NCBI GenBank assembly: GCA_024235735.1
Contig: JACKLU010000003.1
Span: 124,001 to 188,000, forward strand
Length of the DNA: 64,000 bases
Direction of reading: 5' to 3'
Source: Burkholderiales bacterium
GTDB taxonomy: Bacteria > Pseudomonadota > Gammaproteobacteria > Burkholderiales > Nitrosomonadaceae
Both the position numbers and the translations under genes were made by a program. The stretch's first letter is position 1, and every line of letters starts with the position of its first letter. This document shows, piece after piece, positions 33,653-41,893 of the stretch. The notes beneath the pieces are model-generated. The model saw only the letters and a program-made list of their open reading frames with translations. It searched no databases and was not told the DNA's origin.

Positions 33653-35248
33653 ATGAACCGCAACCCTTCCTCACTTTGCCATCGTTCCTTTGATCTGCTC
33701 GTCTGCGGCGGCGGCATTTATGGCGCATGGACAGCCTACGACGCCGCATTGCGCGGCCTCAAAGTCGCACTGATTGACCAGGGTGACTGGGGTGGCGCGA
33801 CTTCATCCGCTTCCAGCAAGCTGGTGCATGGCGGCCTGCGTTATCTGGAGCAATTCGAATTCAGACTCGTGCGCAAAACGCTGGCGGAGCGTGAAATGCT
33901 GATCAAAGCCGCGCCACACCGGGTATGGCCCTTGCGCTTCGGTGTGCCGGTGTATGCGCACAGCCGCGTAGGCCTGTTGCGCATGAAACTGGGGTTGATG
34001 CTGTACGACCTGCTGGCAGCCGGTCAGGCGTCCAGCAGGCGGCATCGCTTCTTCTCGCGCCATCGGTTTGCCGAACGCTTTCCCCTGCTCAATGCCGCAG
34101 CGCTGAAAGGCGGGTTCACCTATGCCGATGCGCAGACCGACGATGCGCGGCTGGTGCTTGAACTGGTCGACGGCGCGATCCAGGCCGGCGCGGTTTGCGT
34201 CAATTACTGCCAGCTCACCCGGTTGATCGAAGAAAACGGACAGGCATGCGGTGCTGAGCTGGTGGATCTGTCGACCAATCAGTCCTGTGAAATCCGCGTG
34301 CAGCAGATTGTTTTTGCCACAGGCCGCTGGCAGGCCGCCGATCAACAGATCAAAAACGATTGCCGGCTGACGCGGGGGATTCATCTGATTTTGCCGCCGC
34401 TGCTGAAGGATGAAGCGCTGCTGCTCACCGCGCCATCGGACGGGCGTGTGTTCTTTGTGATTCCCTGGTATGGATTGACACTGCTCGGCACGACTGACAC
34501 GGCTTATCACGATTCTCTGGATGCCATTGACATCGACCGTGCGGAGATCGCCTACCTGCTCGACGCGGCAAACACATATCTGAAAAAATCCTGGTCGCAA
34601 GCGGACATCATCGGCGCATTTGCCGGTTTACGGGTACTGAAATCCCCATCCGCGGCTGAAGCAGCCGCCGCACCATCATCGATCAGCCGCGACTGGGAAC
34701 TGAGAACGGCAGGCAATGGTGCGCATTACTCGATCGGCGGCAAACTGACTTCGGCGCGTCAGGATGCCGCGCAAATCGTCGACCGCGTCTGCACAACGCT
34801 GGATATCCAGCGTCCCTGTGCGACACAGAGGCGTCTTTTTCCCTGGTATCCGCACGAATCAGCGATGGATTTCCCGGCGTGGTCACAAGCCTTGCAGGAA
34901 CAGGCCATTCAATCCGGCATTGACCGGGAAAGCGCATTCTGGCTTATCCGGCGTCATGGCGGCAACGTTACGGAAATCCTGCGGACGATCGCGCACCACC
35001 CGGTTCTGGCCGAACGTATCGTGTCGTCACTGCCGTTTATCACCGCCGATTTGCTGCACTGCGCCGCGCATGAAATGGTCGTTCACCTCGACGATGCGCT
35101 GCGCCGCCGCATACCGCTGCTGATTCTGGCGAAATTGACCGCAACCGACCTGCGCCGAATAGCCGGAAGCATTTCCGGCATATTGCACTGGGATACCGCG
35201 CGCTGCGCGCAGGAGGTTGCACGATGTCAGGCATGGCTGAAACAGTAA
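33653..35248 (+). CDS. glpD: Glycerol-3-phosphate dehydrogenase (FAD-dependent)
   Basis: A 531-aa enzyme, typical GlpD length. FAD-binding GxGxxG-type motif FDLLVCGGGIYGAWTAYDA and GDWGGATSSASSKLVHGGLRYLEQFEFRLV at the N-terminus; GRVFFVIPWYGLTLLGTTDT and the C-terminal DAO-C region. It oxidises glycerol-3-phosphate to dihydroxyacetone phosphate and passes electrons to the quinone pool at the membrane. The start is ATG 33653; a much longer frame from 33467 overlaps the GDPD gene and has unlikely composition. Translation may be coupled to GDPD. It overlaps the kinase gene by 25 bp. Confidence 0.92.
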   Translation: MNRNPSSLCHRSFDLLVCGGGIYGAWTAYDAALRGLKVALIDQGDWGGATSSASSKLVHGGLRYLEQFEFRLVRKTLAEREMLIKAAPHRVWPLRFGVPVYAHSRVGLLRMKLGLMLYDLLAAGQASSRRHRFFSRHRFAERFPLLNAAALKGGFTYADAQTDDARLVLELVDGAIQAGAVCVNYCQLTRLIEENGQACGAELVDLSTNQSCEIRVQQIVFATGRWQAADQQIKNDCRLTRGIHLILPPLLKDEALLLTAPSDGRVFFVIPWYGLTLLGTTDTAYHDSLDAIDIDRAEIAYLLDAANTYLKKSWSQADIIGAFAGLRVLKSPSAAEAAAAPSSISRDWELRTAGNGAHYSIGGKLTSARQDAAQIVDRVCTTLDIQRPCATQRRLFPWYPHESAMDFPAWSQALQEQAIQSGIDRESAFWLIRRHGGNVTEILRTIAHHPVLAERIVSSLPFITADLLHCAAHEMVVHLDDALRRRIPLLILAKLTATDLRRIAGSISGILHWDTARCAQEVARCQAWLKQ

Positions 35249-36639
35249 CGGCCGCCGCCCTCGATCTGGGCACCACATCGACCAAGGCGGCATTACTCGA
35301 TCGCAACGGCACGCTTTGCCATATCACCCGTTTTTCCGCACCAGCGATCAATCACACACAGGATCGTTACGAAAGTGACGCGTTGCGTTACGTTGAAACC
35401 GCCGAACAGGTGCTGGCGCGGTGCCTGGCTTATACAAACGAGCGCCCGCCGTTGGGATTATGCAGCCAGCGCTCTTCACTGCTGATCTGGGACAAAAGCA
35501 GCGGACAGCCGGTTACCCCGCTGATATCCTGGCAGGACGGGCGTGGAAAGCGTTTCCACGACACACCCGGAAACGCCGAAACAGCGATCCCGGCACTGAC
35601 CGGACTGCGCCTGACCCCCTATTATTTCGCCCCCAAGCTGAGTGTTTTGCTGCGGGAAAATCCCGCATGGCGCGAGAAACTGGAACAACAGGAATGGCTT
35701 GCCGGCACGCTGGACACTTTTCTGATCTGGCGCTGGACGGATGGACGCGCTTTCTGCACTGACGCTTCGATGGCCGCGCGCACGCTGCTGATGGATGTAC
35801 ATCAACTGCGCTGGTCACAGGAATTGTGCGATCTGTTCGGCATTCCGCTGCGCATTCTGCCGCAGATCACCCCCTCGACAGGATTAAATCTGCCCTTACG
35901 CAACGACCTGACGCTGCAAACCAGCGTTGGCGATCAATCCGCCGCGCTGCTGGCCGGTGTGCCTGACGATAGAACCACCGCGCTGGTCAATCTCGGCACC
36001 GGTGGATTTGTCATTCGCTTTCTGGATACAGCTGTTCATCCCCCGGAAGGCTATTTGCACACGCTGGTTTATCAGGATCGGGACAAACCGGCCAGCATGG
36101 CCAGCGAAGGCACATTGAATTCCATTTCGGCAGCTCTGTCGCCTTATCCGTTTCGTGAATGCACCATCGAAGACCTGGCCGGCAACGGGATTTTTTGCCT
36201 TGCCGAACCCAGCGGCCTCGGTGCGCCGTATTTCTCCAGTCATCTCGGGCTTTATTTCTCGGCATCGACGACGCATCTGTCACCCCGGCAAATCGCCGCT
36301 TTATTGCTCGAAGCCATTGTTTTCAGAGTGGCGGAGATTCTCGAGTCATTCGACCGGCAGGCGCCGCTTGCCCAGATTTATCTTTCGGGCGGACTTTCTG
36401 AATTACGTTGTCTGCAATACGGCATCGCCCAATGCGTTCCGCTTCCGGTTCATCATCTGCAACAAAAAGAAACCAGCCTGCTTGGCGCGGCCATGCTCGC
36501 CGCAAACCTCAGAACCCGGCAACTTTCCTATGCGGTAAAAATAGATGCCGGCCCGCCCAATCGGGCGTTGCAGGAAAAATACCGGCGCTGGAAAATCTGG
36601 CTGGCCGGATTGGTCGGAACACGGAATAATCCTGACTGA
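35224..36639 (+). CDS. FGGY-family carbohydrate kinase, glycerol kinase-like
   Basis: A 471-aa kinase. Seen: LDLGTTSTKAALLD (phosphate loop 1), SWQDGRG, GDQSAALLAG and LVNLGTGGFVIRF (adenosine site). AGGAGG sits 7 bases before the ATG inside the end of glpD. Position suggests it phosphorylates glycerol. However, where GlpK has NQRE (Arg and Glu hold glycerol) this protein has SQRSSLLIWD, so the glutamate is missing; the substrate could be another polyol. It is a little shorter than GlpK (about 500). A good FGGY call, an uncertain substrate. Confidence 0.82.
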   Translation: MSGMAETVTAAALDLGTTSTKAALLDRNGTLCHITRFSAPAINHTQDRYESDALRYVETAEQVLARCLAYTNERPPLGLCSQRSSLLIWDKSSGQPVTPLISWQDGRGKRFHDTPGNAETAIPALTGLRLTPYYFAPKLSVLLRENPAWREKLEQQEWLAGTLDTFLIWRWTDGRAFCTDASMAARTLLMDVHQLRWSQELCDLFGIPLRILPQITPSTGLNLPLRNDLTLQTSVGDQSAALLAGVPDDRTTALVNLGTGGFVIRFLDTAVHPPEGYLHTLVYQDRDKPASMASEGTLNSISAALSPYPFRECTIEDLAGNGIFCLAEPSGLGAPYFSSHLGLYFSASTTHLSPRQIAALLLEAIVFRVAEILESFDRQAPLAQIYLSGGLSELRCLQYGIAQCVPLPVHHLQQKETSLLGAAMLAANLRTRQLSYAVKIDAGPPNRALQEKYRRWKIWLAGLVGTRNNPD

Positions 36640-36659
36640 ATTATTAGGCATACAATAAC

Positions 36660-37613
36660 ATGACATACAATATCCAACCCATCCGACTGATCATTCACGG
36701 CGGCGCTGGCGATATCCGGCGTGAACGGCTGAAAGCGGAGCGCGAGCAGGCGTTTACCGAAGTAATGGAACAATCGCTGCAGGCGGGCTATGCCGTGCTT
36801 GTCGCGGGTGGCAGCAGTATTGACGCCGTGATTGCAGCGATCGCGGTGATGGAAGATTCGCCCTTGTTCAACGCGGGCAAAGGCGCGGTTTTCAGCCATG
36901 AAGGACGTAACGAGCTGGACGCGGCAATCATGGATGGCGCTTCGCTGCGCGCAGGAGCGGTCGCCGGCGTCACGACACTGCGCAATCCCATCCGCGCCGC
37001 GCATGCTGTCATGACCCAAAGCCGGCATGTCATGCTCATTGGCCAAGGTGCGGAAGCCTTCGCGGACGAGCAGGGATTGGAAATCGTCGATCCGGCGTAC
37101 TTTTTCGATCAGCATCGCTGGAGTCAGTTGCAGAAAGCCATCACCCGGGAACAGATCGCGCTGGATCACGATATGGATGACGAGGCACAGCCTGCGAACG
37201 ATGAAAAACACGGCACCGTTGGCGCCGTGGCGCTCGATCGTCACGGTAATCTGGCTGCCGGCACCTCGACGGGTGGACTGACCAACAAGCGTTATGGCCG
37301 GGTCGGCGACACGCCGGTCATTGGCGCAGGAACCTATGCCGATAACCGCTCGGTTGCAGTATCCGCGACCGGAACCGGCGAAATGTTCATCCGCACGGCG
37401 GCGGCATTCAATACGGCATCACAGGTGCGCTTGCTCGGCAAGCCGGTCGCCGATGCGGCGGATATCGTTCTAGCGGAAATTGCCGCCATCGGTGGCGAAG
37501 GCGGCCTTATCGCGTTGAATGCGCAAGGCGAATACGCCATGCGCTTCAACACGCGTGGCATGTTCCGCGGCGTGATTTGCGATGAGAATACTGCACGCGT
37601 GGAGATTTTTTAA
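36660..37613 (+). CDS. Isoaspartyl peptidase / L-asparaginase (plant-type, Ntn hydrolase)
   Basis: A 317-aa precursor. N-terminal IHGGAGDI, mid MEDSPLFNAGKGAVF and DAAIMDGASLRAGAVAGVTTLRNPI are the alpha-subunit signature. Autocleavage is expected before Thr in KHGTVGAVALD, making the threonine the nucleophile of the beta subunit, followed by AGTSTGGLTNKRYGRVGDTP. It removes isoaspartyl dipeptides and asparagine (family knowledge). It starts 20 bp after the kinase, so probably shares its transcript. A terminator-like hairpin follows at 37618-37645. Confidence 0.9.
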   Translation: MTYNIQPIRLIIHGGAGDIRRERLKAEREQAFTEVMEQSLQAGYAVLVAGGSSIDAVIAAIAVMEDSPLFNAGKGAVFSHEGRNELDAAIMDGASLRAGAVAGVTTLRNPIRAAHAVMTQSRHVMLIGQGAEAFADEQGLEIVDPAYFFDQHRWSQLQKAITREQIALDHDMDDEAQPANDEKHGTVGAVALDRHGNLAAGTSTGGLTNKRYGRVGDTPVIGAGTYADNRSVAVSATGTGEMFIRTAAAFNTASQVRLLGKPVADAADIVLAEIAAIGGEGGLIALNAQGEYAMRFNTRGMFRGVICDENTARVEIF

Positions 37614-37617
37614 CACC

Positions 37618-37645
37618 CTGAAAGCAGACCGCTTTACAGCTTTTT
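37618..37645 (+). terminator. Rho-independent terminator-like hairpin after the peptidase gene
   Basis: CTG-AAAGC, a short AGACC loop, GCTTT-A-CAG (one bulged base), followed by CTTTTT. Short, but placed 5 bp after the stop codon of a co-directional gene set. Confidence 0.5.
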
Positions 37646-37745
37646 AAATCCAGAGTCCGCTTCCCATGCGCCTGTTTGGCTATTACGGTATTAAGATTGC
37701 CTTGTTAATTCTTCTCCAGCTCACGCCACCAAAAGCGCTATTCCT

Positions 37746-39047
37746 TCAGATTGTCCCTGTGGCTGCTGATCGTGCTGTCTTGCCGGGACGTCGCGCGAAA
37801 TGCGGATTAATATTTCGTCGCTTATCCGGAGCGTTGAACAATTGCTTACCTTTACGGTGTCCTGGTGCGCTATTTTTTTTGTTGCCGTCATTATGCCGGC
37901 TGACTTTGCTGCGCGGCTCCAGACCGGGAATGATATGCGAAGCAATAGGATGTCCCGTGTAGCGTTCGATGCGCTTTAAATGGATACTGTCTTTGCTGGA
38001 AGCAAAAGAAACAGCGATGCCGGTCGCACCAGCGCGTCCTGTCCGGCCGATGCGGTGCACATAATCTTCCGCGAATTTAGGCAAATCAAAATTGATGACA
38101 TGTGTAATGTCGGAAATATCAATACCTCTTGCAGCGACATCGGTAGCCACTAATATGCGCAGATCGCCTTTTCTGAGCTTTGTTAACGTCCGATTGCGTT
38201 CGCGCTGATTCATGTCGCCATGCAGCGCAGCCGCGGTGTGTCCGTCTGCGTATAAATTGTCCGCAATGAGGTCGGCGTTACGTTTTGTCGCAGTGAACAC
38301 AATCGCCTGCTTTAAACCGGCGTCACGCAAGACGTGATCCAGCAGTTTGTTTTTGTGCATGAGATCGTCCACATAATGCAGGCGCTGTTCGATGTGATCA
38401 AGTTTTGTCTGGCGGTCTGCTATTTGTATCCGTTTAGGGGCGTTGAGCAATTGCGCGGCAATTTTCTCAATAGCCGGATCCAGCGTTGCCGAGAACAAAA
38501 CTGTTTGTCTGTTTTGTGGTAAACGTGAAGCAATCTGTTTGATATCCGGCAGGAATCCCATGTCAAGCATCCTGTCCGCCTCATCCAGAATAAGTGTCTG
38601 CAAGCGGGAGAAATCAACACGCCCGCGCTGGATATGATCGATCAGCCGTCCCGGCGTGGCGACCAGAATATCGACAGGCTGTGATAACAACTTGTTCTGC
38701 AGTGGATAGGGCATACCGCCGAGAATGCTGATAACCTTCGTGCGTGGGGTATATTTGCCATATTTTTTAGCGGCGCTCGATACCTGGTCGGCCAGTTCAC
38801 GCGTTGGCGTCAAGACCAGAATGCGCGGCCCGCGGCCGTTTGTTTTGCTGGGCGCTGTCAGATGGTGTAGTGCAGGGAGCATGAAAGCAGCCGTTTTACC
38901 GGTGCCGGTTTGTGCTGAGGCAATGATGTCGGTGCCGGAAATAAGCTCCGGTATAGCCTGTTCTTGTATCGGTGTCGGCGTGCTGTAACCGGCTTCGTGA
39001 ACGGCTTTCAGAATTAAAGGATGCAAATTGAGATTTTCAAATGACAC
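37746..39047 (-). CDS. rhlE: DEAD-box RNA helicase, RhlE-like
   Basis: A 433-aa helicase with all motifs: Q motif FENLNLHPLILKAV and PTPIQEQAIP, I AQTGTGKT, Ia PTRELA, II DEAD (LILDEADRMLDMGFLPD), III SAT, V VATDVAARGID, VI HRIGRTGRAG. The C-terminal 60 residues are basic and unstructured (KNKKNSAPGHRKGKQ-like), as in RhlE. It unwinds structured RNA, often in ribosome maturation or cold adaptation. A strong extended -10 lies about 210 bp upstream, implying a long 5' leader as in other cold-inducible helicases (inference). Confidence 0.92.
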   Translation of the reverse strand: MSFENLNLHPLILKAVHEAGYSTPTPIQEQAIPELISGTDIIASAQTGTGKTAAFMLPALHHLTAPSKTNGRGPRILVLTPTRELADQVSSAAKKYGKYTPRTKVISILGGMPYPLQNKLLSQPVDILVATPGRLIDHIQRGRVDFSRLQTLILDEADRMLDMGFLPDIKQIASRLPQNRQTVLFSATLDPAIEKIAAQLLNAPKRIQIADRQTKLDHIEQRLHYVDDLMHKNKLLDHVLRDAGLKQAIVFTATKRNADLIADNLYADGHTAAALHGDMNQRERNRTLTKLRKGDLRILVATDVAARGIDISDITHVINFDLPKFAEDYVHRIGRTGRAGATGIAVSFASSKDSIHLKRIERYTGHPIASHIIPGLEPRSKVSRHNDGNKKNSAPGHRKGKQLFNAPDKRRNINPHFARRPGKTARSAATGTI

Positions 39048-39466
39048 GGTGTTTCCTAAATGAATTTAAAGAAGCTGAATTGTTCAGCAACAATATAATG
39101 AATAAAAGTGATACAGAAATGAAATGCTGACGCTCATCGTTTTTTTAACCATACGCAGATGGATAAACGTGCGCAGTGTTTAAGAAAGATAGCCGAAAGC
39201 TGATACAAGAAGAGGAACGGCGAGTGCGCGAACGAATAAATAATGCAGCGCGGCAATTATAGCATAACTGAGTTTTGTTAAATAAATTATTATGCGTTCT
39301 AAACTGGTAGGAATACTTGAACTGAAAAAACTGCTGTACTTAGGTTTGTCAGATTTCTATGGTTATAATACTTTGAAGCCGCATGCGGGAATTAAGTAAT
39401 GTTGTTCAGCATGAGAAGTCCAATAACCTGTTTATGTATAAACATTTCCTGTAAATTTCACCAATC
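39048..39466. other. 419-bp divergent intergenic region between rhlE and the conflict island
   Basis: No protein gene. The part up to about 39250 would be the rhlE 5' leader. An extended -10 (TGC-TATAAT, minus strand) is at 39256-39264. Beyond it the DNA is AT-rich with no repeat or tRNA that I can recognise; it must also hold the plus-strand promoter of the FGE gene that starts at 39467. Confidence 0.55.
39256..39264 (-). promoter_or_regulatory. Extended -10 promoter of rhlE
   Basis: Minus strand TGC-TATAAT, a perfect -10 hexamer with the TGn extension; the -35 is poor (TATTTA at 17 bp), acceptable for an extended -10 promoter. Start near 39250 gives a leader of about 200 nt. Confidence 0.5.
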
Positions 39467-40267
39467 GTGCATATCCGCAAACACACCGTTTTTCCCAAAG
39501 AATTTCCGGAGAGTTGGGCGTCCGACTGGGGCAAGGATGAATACGGGCTATGGATGGCGTTTACCTACAAAGGCGTGCGGCAGGCATTTCGCTGGTGCGA
39601 ACCGGGGACATTTTTGATGGGGTCGCCGGAAAATGAACCGGAGCGAAATAGAGATGAATCACAGCATCCGGTCACTTTGACCAAAGGCTTCTGGATTGCC
39701 GACACACCGGTGACGCAAGCGTTGTGGCTGGTGGTAATAGGTAATAACCCCAGTTATTTTATGGGTGATGGTCCTGTGGAAAACATCAGTTGGAACGATG
39801 CACAGATGTTTATTACCAAAATGAACGGCATGAAAGCGGAACTGAAACTCTGTCTGCCTACTGAGGCACAATGGGAATATGCGTGCCGAGCGGGAACGAT
39901 AACGCCATTTAGTTTGGGTGGACAAATCGATTCAACCCAGGTTAATTTTAATGGTGCCGCTCCCTACAATAATGGTCGCGAAAGTGAATATCGGCGGCAA
40001 ACCGTAGAAGCAAAGGCTTTGCCTTGTAACGATTGGGGACTGTATCAGATGCATGGCAATGTGATGGAATGGTGTCAGGATTGGTATGATGAATATCCCA
40101 CGCAATCGTTGATTGATCCACAAGGCCCGAGAACAGGCAATAGCCGCGTTCTACGTGGTGGGTCATGGGATAATTACGGTAGAGTTTGTCGTTCTGCTCA
40201 CCGTCGTAACTATGACTCCACTTATCGTGACTATCGTATTGGCTTTCGTCTTGCGCAAGGTAATTGA
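39467..40267 (+). CDS. Stand-alone FGE/SUMF1-fold protein with DGR-like C-terminal variable region
   Basis: A 266-aa protein; GTG start, weak ribosome-binding site. Residues 41-264 are an FGE-sulfatase (C-type-lectin-like) fold: FRWCEPGTFLMGSPENEPER, GFWIADTPVTQALW, ENISWNDAQMF, LPTEAQWEYACRAGT, WGLYQMHGNVMEWCQDWYDEYP, RVLRGGSW and GFRLA. Only one cysteine (GRVCRSA) is left in the catalytic region, so formylglycine synthesis is doubtful. Residues about 232-262 carry a cluster of NNY codons between the invariant GGSW and GFRL, as in DGR target proteins. The N-terminal 40 residues match those before the FGE part of the 986-aa protein downstream. Probably a recognition module of the neighbouring system. 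Confidence 0.85.
   Translation: MHIRKHTVFPKEFPESWASDWGKDEYGLWMAFTYKGVRQAFRWCEPGTFLMGSPENEPERNRDESQHPVTLTKGFWIADTPVTQALWLVVIGNNPSYFMGDGPVENISWNDAQMFITKMNGMKAELKLCLPTEAQWEYACRAGTITPFSLGGQIDSTQVNFNGAAPYNNGRESEYRRQTVEAKALPCNDWGLYQMHGNVMEWCQDWYDEYPTQSLIDPQGPRTGNSRVLRGGSWDNYGRVCRSAHRRNYDSTYRDYRIGFRLAQGN
40161..40255 (+). other. DGR-like variable region, stand-alone FGE gene
   Basis: Between GGG TCA TGG and GGC TTT CGT CTT most codons are NNY (GAT AAT TAC, CAC, AAC TAT GAC TCC ACT TAT, GAC TAT). The position matches the variable end of FGE-fold DGR targets. It is more diverged from a typical AAC template than the downstream copy, so it may be fossil. Confidence 0.4.
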
Positions 40268-40272
40268 AAAGC

Positions 40273-40348
40273 AGGGTGTAGTAACCAACGGGCATTGCAC
40301 CGTTTGGCGTTTGTTGATGGTGCAATGCGCTGCGCTTATTGCCACCCT
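40273..40348. repeat. Palindromic repeat copy 1 behind the FGE gene
   Basis: 76 bp with arms AGGGTGTAGTAACCAACGGG.. and ..GCGCTTATTGCCACCCT and an inner pair GCATTGCACC/GGTGCAATGC. Nearly the same sequence lies behind the 986-aa gene (45819-45897). It resembles the widespread small palindromic repeats of proteobacteria and cyanobacteria. Confidence 0.65.
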
Positions 40349-40393
40349 AGAGATTGCTCATTTGATACGGTATAGATATATCTGAATTACTCT

Positions 40394-40408
40394 ATGCTTT
40401 GAAAGCAT
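40394..40408. promoter_or_regulatory. Perfect palindrome upstream of the TIR operon, possible operator
   Basis: ATGCTTT-G-AAAGCAT, 7-bp arms, 55 bp before the TIR start codon. It overlaps a weak promoter-like pair, TTGAAA (40399-40404) and CATAAT (40420-40425) at a short 15-bp spacing. Placement suggests control of the operon; the regulator is unknown. Confidence 0.3.
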
Positions 40409-40462
40409 TTGAATTGAACCATAATCTGAACCGGTAATACTATTTCGAGAAAGAATTGTAGG

Positions 40463-41893
40463 ATGACTTCGCCTGCTAAAGTATTTGTGTCTTATTCCTG
40501 GAAAGTGGAACGTGACACCGGTATCGTGAATGAACTCGAACAGTTATGTCGGGAAAGGGATATTCAACTGGTACGCGATAGCAGTACGATGCAACATGGT
40601 GATCTCATACGTGATTTTATGGATCGGCTTGCCGGTGGGGAACATATTATTACAGTATTCAGCGATGCCTATTTCAAATCTGCCTGGTGTATGTACGAAT
40701 TACTGACAACCTGGCAGAGAGGCGATTTCAAGAACCGTACCCATCCGATTAAAGTTGATGGCATCGATTTGCAGGATGATGATTGCCGAATCGATTTAAC
40801 TGAATTCTGGGAAACGAAATATGAATCGGCAAAATCAAAATTAGCCGGACGCGATCCAACTGTTTTTATTGAAGAACATAAGCGTGTCAAGCTGTGCCGC
40901 GATATCTATCAGAACATCAACGAACTAATCAATTTCGCAGCAAGTCGTCTTACAACACCACTGGACCAACTCAAAGCACAGCAATATTCACAGCTACTCG
41001 ATCAAATCCGTCCTCAAGGTATCGACGAACATGGTCAAGCTGATAATGGATTTTTAGCGGAAATCAAGGCACTACTTGCGGTGGATTTGAAAAAATCTGA
41101 ATTGTTCAGAGAACATATCATTAAGAGCTGCGGCTTAAATGTGACCGATGACGATGGTCTGCATGGTTATCTCATCGATCAATGCCTTGATGGACAGTTT
41201 GTCGAGATCATACAGAATCTGCAATCGGCCTTTGTTAATAGTTTTGACGAATTGGATGGCTCCGATATTACGGGGATTAGAAAACTGTATCAGGCAGCGG
41301 AAGACGCGCTAGCAAAATTGGTTTTATTCAATGTCAAAAATGAATGGATGGCGCAGCACAGAAAGGAATGCATGCGAAATGATGGCTACGAACAAGTTCT
41401 GCCCGATATGAGTTTTGGCGGCGTGGAGGTGGTCGTGTCGCGTGATGCCCAAACCATTCCCCGTTTCCGGTATGCACCACATGATTTGAATTTGCAGGGT
41501 GGCAAGGGGGTAACGCTGGAATCCGGTTACCGTTCGAAGGATGTGGTGAGAGACGTTATCAAGCGCCTATTTTATCGTGTAATGGAACAGGACATCTCCA
41601 GTCAGGTGGATGAAAAACATGCGCTTGATATTCTGCAAAGAACTATAAAGCAGCGTAAGCAACAGAAAAATCTTAAACTGAGAAAAAATTACTTTTTGTT
41701 GTTTCCGGACGATTCCGATTCTCCACTCTCAGATGCAGCTGTGCAGAAGGAAATCAGGACATTGCTACCGGATTTATCGTTTATACGCATCAAATCCGGA
41801 ATAAACGAAGAAACTTTTATTGTTGAAGATGCAGAATTGATGGTGGCGATCAGTGATTTTTATAAAACCTTGGAAGAATATAAACTCAAATGA
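40463..41893 (+). CDS. TIR-domain effector protein of a TIR-MoxR-vWA/FGE conflict system
   Basis: A 476-aa protein. Residues 5-140 are a TIR domain: KVFVSYSWKVERD (strand A), DSSTMQHGD (BB loop), IITVFSDAYFKSAWCMYELLT with Glu79 in the position of the catalytic glutamate of NADase TIRs. Residues 145-300 are helical; residues 310-475 form a second domain with a beta start (EVVVSRDAQTIPRFRYAP) and a C-terminal lid I cannot name. Bacterial TIR proteins often destroy NAD+ to stop phage or to kill the cell (family knowledge). TGA overlaps the next ATG as ATGA, so dose is tied to the ATPase. The DNA is more AT-rich than the eCIS region. Confidence 0.85.
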   Translation: MTSPAKVFVSYSWKVERDTGIVNELEQLCRERDIQLVRDSSTMQHGDLIRDFMDRLAGGEHIITVFSDAYFKSAWCMYELLTTWQRGDFKNRTHPIKVDGIDLQDDDCRIDLTEFWETKYESAKSKLAGRDPTVFIEEHKRVKLCRDIYQNINELINFAASRLTTPLDQLKAQQYSQLLDQIRPQGIDEHGQADNGFLAEIKALLAVDLKKSELFREHIIKSCGLNVTDDDGLHGYLIDQCLDGQFVEIIQNLQSAFVNSFDELDGSDITGIRKLYQAAEDALAKLVLFNVKNEWMAQHRKECMRNDGYEQVLPDMSFGGVEVVVSRDAQTIPRFRYAPHDLNLQGGKGVTLESGYRSKDVVRDVIKRLFYRVMEQDISSQVDEKHALDILQRTIKQRKQQKNLKLRKNYFLLFPDDSDSPLSDAAVQKEIRTLLPDLSFIRIKSGINEETFIVEDAELMVAISDFYKTLEEYKLK

